From contig JAAFIH010000003.1 of the NCBI GenBank assembly GCA_013297755.1, forward strand, positions 136,272-200,271: 64,000 bases of DNA. Reading direction: 5' to 3'. The DNA comes from Cytophagales bacterium (GTDB taxonomy: Bacteria > Bacteroidota > Bacteroidia > Cytophagales > UBA9547). The translations under genes were made by a program, and so were the position numbers. Each line of letters begins with the position of its first letter. The stretch's first letter is position 1. Under the pieces are notes generated by a model, which did no database searches, had not been told where the DNA came from, and was given only the letters and a program-made list of their open reading frames with translations. Of this stretch, positions 26,351-35,729 are shown in pieces.

Positions 26351-26513
26351 ATAAGTTATAAGTTATAAGTTATAAGTTATAAGTTATAAGTTATAAGTTA
26401 TAAGTAATAAGTAATAAGTAATAAGTTATAAGTTATAAGTTATAAGTTATAAGTTATAAGTTATAAGTTATAAGTTATAAGTTATAAGTTATAAGTTATA
26501 AGTTATAAGTTAA
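26351..26513. repeat. (ATAAGTT)n heptamer satellite, about 23 units
   Basis: The stretch is a near-perfect array of ATAAGTT with a short variant block of ATAAGTA units near 26402-26422. It abuts the inverted-repeat element on its left and the terminator of metY on its right, and has no coding sense. Confidence 0.95.
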
Positions 26514-26525
26514 TAGTCAAAAATC

Positions 26526-26562
26526 AAAAAACACTCCTCAATTGGCTTGAAAAGTGTTTTTT
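26526..26562 (-). terminator. Terminator of the metY gene
   Basis: A 10-bp stem AAAAAACACT / AGTGTTTTTT around an 17-nt loop lies 30 nt after the metY stop on the minus strand; As on the plus-strand left side give the T tract. Confidence 0.65.
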
Positions 26563-26591
26563 TTAAAGGCTGATGGCAAAAAAGCAAAATT

Positions 26592-27911
<1,320 letters not shown>

Positions 27912-28055
27912 TTAAGAATAATATTTTGTATAATAAAATTTATTGAAATTATATTTTAAAAAAAATATTTAATACCTAAAAATTTAAAATTCTAATAACA
28001 GCATTTTATTGAAATTAAATTATACTATTTATGACTAAAAAACCAATCTAATAAC

Positions 28056-28063
28056 TAAATTTG
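28056..28063 (+). promoter_or_regulatory. Putative -7 box TAAATTTG of pyrF
   Basis: TAAATTTG matches TAnnTTTG and ends 34 nt before the ATG at 28097. It overlaps the upstream in-frame TTG at 28061, which argues for the ATG as true start. Confidence 0.5.
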
Positions 28064-28096
28064 TGTACAATCACATCTATCACAGCAGCAAAACCA

Positions 28097-28909
28097 ATGA
28101 CTTACCACGAATTACATCAAAATATATTATCACAAAAATCATATTTATGTGTAGGTTTAGATACAGATATTAGCAAAATTCCAATACATTTGCTCTCCTA
28201 CGAAGACCCTATTTTTGAATTTAATAAACAAATAATAGATGCCACTGCTCCATTTTGTGTTGCTTTCAAGCCCAATACTGCTTTTTATGAAGCGCAAGGT
28301 GTGCAAGGATGGATAAGTTTACAAAAAACTATTTCTTACTTAAACGTCAATTATCCAAATCATTTTACTATAGCAGATGCCAAACGTGGCGATATTGGAA
28401 ATACATCGGCCATGTATGCTAAAGCATTTTTTGAAAAAATGAGTTTCGATAGCATTACCATTGCACCATATATGGGCAAAGATTCTGTTGCACCTTTTTT
28501 GGAATATCCTAACAGATGGGCAATCATTTTGGCACTAACATCTAACGAAGGAAGTAAGGATTTTGAAGAATTGACATTAAAAAATAACTCAAAAGTATAT
28601 GAAAATGTATTACAAACCTCACAACTTTGGGGCGACCACAGCCAAATCATGTATGTAACGGGTGCTACCAAAGCCGATGAGTTCAAAAATATAAGGCATA
28701 TTGTGCCACACCATTTTTTGTTGGTGCCTGGTGTTGGTGCTCAAGGGGGAAATCTCGATGTGGTATCAAAATATGGCCTCAACGAACACGTGGGTTTAAT
28801 TATCAATAGTTCTAGGGCAATCATTTATGCCTCTTCTGGCACAGATTTTGCCAAAGAAGCAGCCAAAGAAGCTCAAAAAATTCAATCTGAAATGGAGCTG
28901 TTTTTGTAA
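28097..28909 (+). CDS. pyrF: Orotidine 5'-phosphate decarboxylase (type 2 subfamily)
   Basis: From the ATG at 28097 the product has 270 residues. It shows LCVGLDTDISKIP, FNKQIIDATAPFCVAFKPNTAFYEA and the catalytic DAKRGDIGNTSAMYAKAFF, then LVPGVGAQGG and IINSSRAIIYAS at the phosphate site. This longer form is the type 2 PyrF. It removes CO2 from OMP to make UMP, the last step of de novo pyrimidine synthesis. An in-frame TTG at 28061 lies within the promoter box and was rejected as start. No other pyr genes are near. Confidence 0.95.
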   Translation: MTYHELHQNILSQKSYLCVGLDTDISKIPIHLLSYEDPIFEFNKQIIDATAPFCVAFKPNTAFYEAQGVQGWISLQKTISYLNVNYPNHFTIADAKRGDIGNTSAMYAKAFFEKMSFDSITIAPYMGKDSVAPFLEYPNRWAIILALTSNEGSKDFEELTLKNNSKVYENVLQTSQLWGDHSQIMYVTGATKADEFKNIRHIVPHHFLLVPGVGAQGGNLDVVSKYGLNEHVGLIINSSRAIIYASSGTDFAKEAAKEAQKIQSEMELFL

Positions 28910-29140
28910 AAAATGATAAAATGTTTATTAAAATATTAAAATATAATTTTTAGTTACGCCAAAATAGATTCACTTCCTTTGAAAAAAGTCTTTCTTTTTT
29001 TTGGACTTCTATGCTTGAAGTAGAATTTGTTGGGGTAAGGCTAAAAAAAATGTATGATAGTTATCAAAAATTTATACCTATTTTTTTTGAATTTTCTCAT
29101 ATATGTTTTCCCAAATGGAGATGATGCTTTGAATTTGTAA

Positions 29141-29235
29141 ATCAAAGTCGTTTAATTAAGCATTTTTTATTGTCTCTATCTTAGTCTTTCTCCGATGGAG
29201 AAAGAAAATCGAATAATTAAGTAAACTACATTGAT
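29141..29235 (+). repeat. Copy 2 of the ~95-bp palindromic dispersed element
   Basis: Reads ATCAAAGTCGTTTAATTAAG at the left and AAGTAAACTACATTGAT at the right, with the internal hairpin TTTCTCC-gat-GGAGAAA. It lies in the 436-bp gap 3' of pyrF; the rest of 28910-29345 is AT-rich with no gene. Confidence 0.8.
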
Positions 29236-29272
29236 TTATAAATATTGAGTAGAAATTATAAATAACGAAATT

Positions 29273-29306
29273 AAAAAGCCCTTAAAATAAATTTAAAGGG
29301 CTTTTA
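29273..29306 (-). terminator. Terminator of the pdhB gene
   Basis: AAAAGCCCTT / AAGGGCTTTT inverted repeats (extended by AAA/TTT) lie 40 nt after the pdhB stop on the minus strand, with an A run on the plus-strand left side that yields the T tract. Confidence 0.75.
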
Positions 29307-29345
29307 GAGGATAACAAATATAGGAATTTACAAATAAATTAAGAC

Positions 29346-30329
29346 TTAGTTTTTGTACATAACCTCTTTTACTGCTTTGATAGTACGAGGTACGTTTGGT
29401 AATATTTCGTCAATAAGTGTAGGAGCATAAGGCAGAGGCAAATCACGGCTTGTTACACGCACAACTGGTGCATCTAAGTAATCAAAAGCATATCTTTGTA
29501 GATGATAAGTGATTTCGGTGGCTATGCAACCCAGGGGCCAAGCCTCTTCTACAACCACACAGCGATTGGTTTTTTTGACAGATTCTACCACCATTGGATA
29601 ATCAATGGGGCGTATAGAACGCAAGTCTATTACCTCGCAACTAATGCCCATTTTAGAGAGCTCGTCCACGGCTGGCATCACAACTTTTGACAACATTTTG
29701 CCAAAAGTTACAATAGTTACGTCAGTTCCTGGTTGTACCAAATTGGCTACGCCAATTGGAATAGTGTACTCGCCATCGGGCACCATGCCTTTGTCGCCAT
29801 ACATTTGTTCACTTTCCATAAAAATTACAGGATCGTTGTCTCTGATAGATGTTTTTAGCAACCCTTTGGCATCGGCAGGATTGGAAGGCACAACCACTTT
29901 GAGGCCAGGTGTGTTGGCAAACCAATTATCAAAAGCCTGAGAGTGTTGTGAGCTAAGCATACCTGCACTACCAGTTGGGCCTCTAAATACAATGGGGCAA
30001 GGATACTGGCCACCAGTCATAGACATAAATTTGGCAGCACTATTGATAACCTGATCTATGGCAACAAGAGAAAAATTGAAAGTCATAAACTCAATGATAG
30101 GTCGCAATCCATTGACAGCAGCACCCACGCCAATACCTGCAAATCCAAGCTCTGCAATGGGAGTATCGATGACACGATTAGGTCCAAATTCGTCCAACAT
30201 TCCTTGGCTTACTTTGTAGGCACCATTATATTCTGCAACTTCTTCGCCCATCAAAAAAATAGAAGAATCTCTCCTCATTTCTTCATTCATGGCTTCTCTT
30301 AGGGCTTCTCTGAATTGTAATTCTCTCAT
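29346..30329 (-). CDS. pdhB: Pyruvate dehydrogenase E1 component subunit beta
   Basis: The 327-residue protein has transketolase pyrimidine-domain motifs (FREALREAMNEEM, FLMGEEVAEYNGAYKVSQGM, the ThDP Glu in MTFNFSLVAIDQVINSAAK) and the C-terminal domain (GTDVTIVTFGKM, IDLRSIRPID, VVVEEAWPLGCIATEI). It pairs with the alpha subunit to decarboxylate pyruvate and acetylate lipoyl-E2. The alpha and E2 genes are not adjacent, so beta is encoded alone here. A branched-chain 2-oxoacid E1 beta cannot be fully excluded from sequence alone. Confidence 0.92.
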   Translation of the reverse strand: MRELQFREALREAMNEEMRRDSSIFLMGEEVAEYNGAYKVSQGMLDEFGPNRVIDTPIAELGFAGIGVGAAVNGLRPIIEFMTFNFSLVAIDQVINSAAKFMSMTGGQYPCPIVFRGPTGSAGMLSSQHSQAFDNWFANTPGLKVVVPSNPADAKGLLKTSIRDNDPVIFMESEQMYGDKGMVPDGEYTIPIGVANLVQPGTDVTIVTFGKMLSKVVMPAVDELSKMGISCEVIDLRSIRPIDYPMVVESVKKTNRCVVVEEAWPLGCIATEITYHLQRYAFDYLDAPVVRVTSRDLPLPYAPTLIDEILPNVPRTIKAVKEVMYKN

Positions 30330-30773
30330 TTTTGTATTTTTTCGGAATGTTTAAAAAGACAAATATTAATTGATATCTTTATATGTGATGCGAAATTATA
30401 AATTTTATTCGATTACCAAAAATATGCTTTAAAATTTGACTAAAATTTTATTATAATATTAAAAAATAGCATTTATAAGTCATTAAAATCAATCCTTTGG
30501 AATTTAAAAATAAATTTTATCTTTTAAAAAAAACTAATACACAATAACACTTTTTTATTGCAAAAGTAATCAAAACCACTTGTATAAAAGTCTATCTAAT
30601 CTACCTGCTAAAATGTAATAAAACGAATTTCTTATTGATTACGAATTTGATATATTTTTTAATAAATTTCACAAAATATAAGGATTTATTTTGAATAATT
30701 ATGTATTATAAAATAAATTTCTTACTTAATGAGAGCTACAATTTGCCTAAATTATGAATTGGGGAGAACTCTT
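30330..30773. other. 444-bp AT-rich gap without a gene
   Basis: Between pdhB and a hypothetical gene, both on the minus strand. It is more than three-quarters A+T with stops in all frames. I see no repeat family member or strong hairpin here. Confidence 0.6.
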
Positions 30774-31319
30774 TTAGCAAGCTATTAACAAAACCCCTCT
30801 TAAACATATTTTATTAGGTATCAAAAAGGAACTTAAATAACTTTTGTACATAATACTTTCAGAATTATGTACAAAAATGTCATAAAAATCTAAAAAACGA
30901 CTATTACTATTAAATTTTCCGTTAGGTGAATTAATTACTATTTCAGAGCTATCTAATGTAGAATCAAAAATTATTAAGGAGTGATTTTCTATATTTATTT
31001 CAAGTTCTAAAGAAGTGCTTATTTTAATATCTATTTCTTGATTTAAAATAGACAAGTTGTCAATATATTCTTGCTCTAATAATGCAATATTTCCTTTTAA
31101 ATCTTTATAAATTAAAAGTACTTTACTATCACATCTGAAAATATTAAACTTTTCTTTAAATTTATAGATTCTTTCTTTAAAATCGAATTTTTCACAAATT
31201 ATATCATAATCATTAGTTAAATTTTTGTTGTTTACTCCTTTCCAAAGTTCAATATTATTAATTGATGTAATAGTAAATAAGCCCCCTAGTGATTCTATCT
31301 CTGCAATAAGTTTATACAT
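30774..31319 (-). CDS. Hypothetical protein, about 181 aa
   Basis: From the ATG at 31319 (MYKLIAEIESLGGLFTI) the frame gives a soluble protein rich in Ile, Asn and Ser with no signal peptide. It includes YDIICEKFDFKERIYKFKEKFNIFRCDSKVLLIYKD and a C-terminal FLDFYDIFVHNSESI. The family is not recognised. Base composition is even more AT-rich than that of neighbours, which may signal transfer. A TTG at 31373 would add 18 residues. Confidence 0.6.
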   Translation of the reverse strand: MYKLIAEIESLGGLFTITSINNIELWKGVNNKNLTNDYDIICEKFDFKERIYKFKEKFNIFRCDSKVLLIYKDLKGNIALLEQEYIDNLSILNQEIDIKISTSLELEINIENHSLIIFDSTLDSSEIVINSPNGKFNSNSRFLDFYDIFVHNSESIMYKSYLSSFLIPNKICLRGVLLIAC

Positions 31320-31587
31320 ATTTTTATTAAATAATTCTTTATAAATTAGTATGGTCGAATCCCTACTATTCAATAAGTTTGCTCAGCGACTGTTGAATAT
31401 CAGATTATTAACTATTTTTATAGGTTCAAGATACAACCAATGCCAGAAACAAAGGTAAAAATAGTATGTGAGAATTAAAAATCCTCTTTTATTTATAGTT
31501 CAAAAAATACTTGACAATCTTGTTGTGAAACTTAATTTCTAAAACTATTTGTAGATGAATTTATTAGAATCTTATTAATCTATTATA

Positions 31588-31620
31588 TCAAACACTCCTG
31601 TTGTAAACGAGGGTGTTTGA
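31588..31620. repeat. REP-like hairpin TCAAACACTC / GGGTGTTTGA
   Basis: A 10-bp stem with one G-T pair surrounds CTGTTGTAAACGA. The core resembles the hairpin at 8456-8478. It lies upstream of lpxK in a 300-bp region with no other feature. Confidence 0.5.
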
Positions 31621-31670
31621 AGATAAATAATTTATAGAAATTTGAAATAGTCAAAATCTAAAATTAATAA

Positions 31671-31678
31671 TATATTTG
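31671..31678 (+). promoter_or_regulatory. Putative -7 box TATATTTG of lpxK
   Basis: TATATTTG matches TAnnTTTG. It overlaps the first in-frame TTG (31676), which supports use of the next TTG, at 31697, as the lpxK start. Confidence 0.4.
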
Positions 31679-31696
31679 AGTTCTGAATTTATATTT

Positions 31697-32758
31697 TTGA
31701 TCAAATTATTTAGATATTTACTTTTTCCTGTTTCTGTTGTGTATGGCACAATAGTAATTATTCGCAATTTTTTATATGATAATAATTTATTTTTTTTCAA
31801 ACCTCAATCTTTTGATATTCCTGTTATTGCCGTTGGCAATATCACTGTTGGTGGTACTGGCAAAACCCCTCACATCGAATATCTTATTAGATTATTGAAC
31901 CCAACCCAAAAAGTAGGAGTCATCAGTAGAGGTTATAAACGAAAAACCAAAGGTTTTGTCCTAGCCTATACAGAAAGTTCGGCTACCACGATTGGCGATG
32001 AACCCTATCAATATTATTGTAAATTTACACCAAAAATACATGTTGCTGTGGGCGAAAAACGTGCCATTGCCATTCCACGTTTATTATCAATAAAACCAGA
32101 AACTCAGGTAATATTACTAGACGATGCTTTTCAGCATAGAGGCGTAAAACCTCAATTAAACATTGTTTTAATTGATTTTAATAGACTAATTTTCAAAGAT
32201 TTATTACTCCCAATGGGCCATTTGAGAGAACCCATCACAGGAATAAATCGTGCAGATATAATCATTTTTACCAAATGCCCTCAAGATATAGGTTATAAAA
32301 AGGAATATATCAAAATAAAATTATCAACATACATCCAAAAAAAATGGAAACCTATTTATTTTACAACCTACCAATATGGTAATCCTGTTCAATTTTATGG
32401 CCCTAATATTGAACCAACTGAGATAAAAAACATAGTTGTAGTGGCAGGATTGGCTCAAAACGAACCTTTTGCGGATTATTTGAAAAATAATTTCACGATA
32501 CTAGAAAAGTTATTTTTTGCAGATCATCATTGCTACACAAGTGTAGATGTTGAAAAAATATTAAAAATTTCTGATACCTTTGCCCTCAAAAATATATGTA
32601 TTTTAACAACTGAAAAAGATATGGTAAAGCTAAAAGCATCTACTTTTGAACCCATTTTGAAAAACGTACCCTGTTTTTATGTACCCATAGAAGTTAAATT
32701 TTTGGAAAACGAACTACAATTTCAGAAAATGATTTTCAAAACCTTAGATATTTTTTAG
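31697..32758 (+). CDS. lpxK: Tetraacyldisaccharide 4'-kinase
   Basis: The 353-residue protein has an N-terminal membrane-associated helix (FRYLLFPVSVVYGTIVIIRNF), a P-loop in VGNITVGGTGKTPH, SRGYKR, GDEPYQYY, and DDAFQHRGVKPQLNIVLID with the catalytic Asp. It phosphorylates the 4' position of the lipid A disaccharide at the inner membrane. No ATG is available; TTG at 31697 gives the usual short N-terminus, whereas TTG at 31676 falls in the promoter box. The porin gene starts 15 bp downstream in the same direction and may be co-transcribed. Confidence 0.94.
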   Translation: MIKLFRYLLFPVSVVYGTIVIIRNFLYDNNLFFFKPQSFDIPVIAVGNITVGGTGKTPHIEYLIRLLNPTQKVGVISRGYKRKTKGFVLAYTESSATTIGDEPYQYYCKFTPKIHVAVGEKRAIAIPRLLSIKPETQVILLDDAFQHRGVKPQLNIVLIDFNRLIFKDLLLPMGHLREPITGINRADIIIFTKCPQDIGYKKEYIKIKLSTYIQKKWKPIYFTTYQYGNPVQFYGPNIEPTEIKNIVVVAGLAQNEPFADYLKNNFTILEKLFFADHHCYTSVDVEKILKISDTFALKNICILTTEKDMVKLKASTFEPILKNVPCFYVPIEVKFLENELQFQKMIFKTLDIF

Positions 32759-32773
32759 TAATATCGCACTCAA

Positions 32774-35053
32774 ATGCTCAAAAAATTATTATTTACTGCA
32801 CTTTTATTCCATTTTTTCGGTAAAACCTACGCTCAAGTAGTAAACGATACAGTAAAATTTTTGTATGGTACCCATACCACAAAATTATTTGACCAAAATG
32901 GGGTAAATGCCTCAAAATTAAGGTATTATAAAAAAGATACTGTTTTTATACCAGCCACTGATGGCATCATGTTGTTGGCCGACAGTTTACTTACAGATTC
33001 GATGAGATTAGTAAAAAAACGTATCATTGGCTTTGATACACTCACAAAATTTAAAAAAGATAGCATCTTGTTAGCATATAAAAATAGAAGTTATCGCAAT
33101 GAATACAACTATTTCAAAATAGATACCAATGTATCTGATATTCACAACTACAATTATATATTTGTAAAAAATAATATTTTTCAAAATTTGGGTATGTTGG
33201 GTACAGCCTCAAAGCCAGTATTTTACATTTCGCCAGTAGAACTTGGGGTCAAAAATGGATTTACTATCTACGACCATTATTTTACAGAACCCAAAACGAT
33301 GCATTATTTTAATACCCGATCATCGTACACCAAATTTGAATATTTGGCCAATACAGGCGATGAGAATCGTATTTTTGCGGAATTTGCACGAAATATCAAT
33401 CGTTTTTGGAATGTAGGATTTAGCTACCAACGGCTCAATAGCAACAAGCAATTTGGCAAAAGTGGACGTACCAACGATGCTTTGGCTTCTAATCAAGATT
33501 TTAAAATTTTTACTTCAGGCAAATCCAAAAACGAACGCTATCACTTTATGGGTAGTTTTACCTATTTTGTGCATAAACAAAACGAACAAGGGGGGTTGGA
33601 TAGAATAAATGCAAAATCTGGGCCAGACGAAAGTCCCATTTTATTTGATAATAGAGTACCAACCAATATTGGGGGCTGGGGTGGCAAATTGTTATCACAA
33701 CAAGCACGCATAGAGCCTGCACGTATTGATGGCAGCATCTACAGCAGAGATAGACGCATAGTTTGGCATTTTTACCAGCAATACGATGCCTTAAAGGAAG
33801 GAAAATTGTCGTTTTTCCATGAATTTGACCACCGAAACCAACGTATACGCTACCAAGATCCTTTTGCTGCCAACGCTTTTTCGGTAAATACCATCAAAAA
33901 CCCAAGTTTGGAGGATACTTTGTTTTTTTATCCTACCAAAAAACAAACCTCTGCTATTGATTTTGGGAGTCAATTTATTACCATTTCTCAAAAATTAGGT
34001 GTCAAGACCCAACTACAAAATTTGGTTGCAGTGGCGTATTTCAAAAATCATAAAAACATGTATAGTTCTGTTTTAGGAGCTATAAAAGGTATAGAAATAG
34101 TAACAAATCCTATTGAAACAGCCAATTTTTTCTTTTTTAGAGGTGATTCTATGCCTGTTCATAGAACAAACCAAAATTTTGTAGGTGTAGATTTGGCATA
34201 TTACATAAACGATTCTTACTCTGTAATTAGACTAAAAGCCGAACAAGTAGTAGGGTTTTCTTACCAATCTGAAACTAATTTGATACCTAAAAATGTAGGA
34301 GAAAGACTGCTTTCTGTATCGTATAATTATAAATATTTTTTTGAAACTGGTGCATCTACCCTACGCCACTCCCCTACTTTTCAGCAACTGTATGTACAAA
34401 ATGGATTGTATAGCTGGGCCAACAATCATTTTAGGGGCATCAATAGTACACAATTTTATATCAAATCTGATTATAAATTTTTGAAAACCACAAAAACAAG
34501 CCTAAAACTAAGTTCTGATTTGATACAAGATTATGTCTATTTTGATACTGAAGCTACGCCACAGCAAGCCAAAAAAGCTATTCAACTCTATAGCCTAGAA
34601 ATAAACTTGGCGACCGAAAAGAGAGGCTTCAATGTAGAAAATTTTACAAGAATAACCCTCAAAAACGACCCTGACAACCTATACAGAGTACCTGTTTTTT
34701 TTAGTTCTAATAAATTTTACTATAGAATTGCTCCCTTAAAAAAACGTGGGAAACAACAAATATTGATTGGCATAGATATTCGCTATCGCAGCCAATACAA
34801 AGGCGATGCTTACAGGCCTGAGCTATCTACTTTCTACCTGCAAAACGATTTTAATCTCAAAGATATGTTTTTGGTGGATGCTTTTATTAATTTCAAAATA
34901 AAAAATACCCGTGTTTTTGGTCGCATGAATCAAATAAACGCTTTTTTTCCAGGAGATTTTTTTCAAAACAATGGCTACTACATTTCGCCCTATTATCCAT
35001 CTGCAAGACCTTTTCTCAATATTGGTTTTAGTTGGATGTTGTATGATAATTAA
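32774..35053 (+). CDS. Putative outer-membrane porin (Porin_10 type)
   Basis: The 759-residue protein has a signal peptide ending KTYAQ, a soluble N-terminal part of about 130 residues and then a long beta-barrel. Typical strands are YFNTRSSYTKFEYLANTGDENRIFAEFARNINRFWNVGFSYQRLNS and the C-terminal NIGFSWMLYDN. This pattern fits the Bacteroidota putative porin family. The transported solute is unknown. It begins 15 bp after lpxK. Its stop codon is followed directly by a tandem repeat. Confidence 0.85.
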   Translation: MLKKLLFTALLFHFFGKTYAQVVNDTVKFLYGTHTTKLFDQNGVNASKLRYYKKDTVFIPATDGIMLLADSLLTDSMRLVKKRIIGFDTLTKFKKDSILLAYKNRSYRNEYNYFKIDTNVSDIHNYNYIFVKNNIFQNLGMLGTASKPVFYISPVELGVKNGFTIYDHYFTEPKTMHYFNTRSSYTKFEYLANTGDENRIFAEFARNINRFWNVGFSYQRLNSNKQFGKSGRTNDALASNQDFKIFTSGKSKNERYHFMGSFTYFVHKQNEQGGLDRINAKSGPDESPILFDNRVPTNIGGWGGKLLSQQARIEPARIDGSIYSRDRRIVWHFYQQYDALKEGKLSFFHEFDHRNQRIRYQDPFAANAFSVNTIKNPSLEDTLFFYPTKKQTSAIDFGSQFITISQKLGVKTQLQNLVAVAYFKNHKNMYSSVLGAIKGIEIVTNPIETANFFFFRGDSMPVHRTNQNFVGVDLAYYINDSYSVIRLKAEQVVGFSYQSETNLIPKNVGERLLSVSYNYKYFFETGASTLRHSPTFQQLYVQNGLYSWANNHFRGINSTQFYIKSDYKFLKTTKTSLKLSSDLIQDYVYFDTEATPQQAKKAIQLYSLEINLATEKRGFNVENFTRITLKNDPDNLYRVPVFFSSNKFYYRIAPLKKRGKQQILIGIDIRYRSQYKGDAYRPELSTFYLQNDFNLKDMFLVDAFINFKIKNTRVFGRMNQINAFFPGDFFQNNGYYISPYYPSARPFLNIGFSWMLYDN

Positions 35054-35330
35054 TGTGTTTGGGTGTTTGGGTGTTTATGTGTTCATGTGTTCATGTGTTA
35101 ATGTGTTAATGTGTTAATGTGTTCATGTGTTAATGTGTTAATGTGTTAATGTGTTAATGTGTTAATGTGGTTGGGTGTTTGGGTGTTCATGTGGTTGGGT
35201 GTTCATGTGTTCATGTGGTTGGGTGTTCATGTGTTAATGTGGTTGGGTGTTAATGTGTTTGGGTGTTTGGGTGTTCATGTGGTTGGGTGTTCATGTGTTC
35301 ATGTGGTTGGGTGTTTGGGTGTTCATGTTT
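35054..35330. repeat. Degenerate TGTGTTAA / TGTGGTTGGG satellite
   Basis: Starting at the base after the porin stop codon, about 275 bp consist of 8-mers TGTGTTAA and TGTGTTCA, mixed in the right half with TGTGGTTGGG and TGTTTGGG units. The frame read as MLMWLGVWVF is a by-product and not a gene. The satellite ends about 45 bp before the S4 gene. Confidence 0.92.
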
Positions 35331-35373
35331 TATTAGCTTTTATTCGTGAAGTTATGGCTTAAATTATTTAAAA

Positions 35374-35589
35374 ATGAAATTAGAAAAATTTGAAATTACC
35401 AAAGGTGATTACATAGAGTTGAATAAATTACTAAAATTTATGGGCTGGGTTGATACTGGTGGCGAGGCTGGCAATGTAATAAGCCTGGGTCTTGTAAAAG
35501 TACAAAACACAGTAGAACTTAGGATAAGAAACAAAATAAGGGTTGGGATGATGGTAGAATACAATGGCAATAAAGTTGAAGTAATTTAG
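35374..35589 (+). CDS. S4-domain RNA-binding protein (YbcJ-like)
   Basis: The 71-residue protein is a stand-alone S4 domain: LEKFEITKGDYIELNKLLKFMGW, GGEAGNVISLGLVKVQN and ELRIRNKIRVGMMVEYNG. This matches the YbcJ/YaaA group of small RNA-binding proteins, which is thought to bind structured RNA or ribosomes. In place of the usual VNGEVExRRxxKL, it has VQNTVELRIRNKIRVG. It sits downstream of a 275-bp satellite. Confidence 0.88.
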   Translation: MKLEKFEITKGDYIELNKLLKFMGWVDTGGEAGNVISLGLVKVQNTVELRIRNKIRVGMMVEYNGNKVEVI

Positions 35590-35729
35590 ATTATTATCCA
35601 AAATTATTACTAGATATGAAATTTAATTTTTATTATTCATTTATTTTCATACATTTGGTTTGATATAAACTGAAAAATAATTTACTTTTTTTATGTATAG
35701 TGTATAAATCAAAGACCATAAAACTAACA

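Noticed and set aside
35054..35330. Open frame with MWLGVHVF repeats as a membrane peptide
   Set aside because: It is a translation of the octamer satellite and has no independent support.
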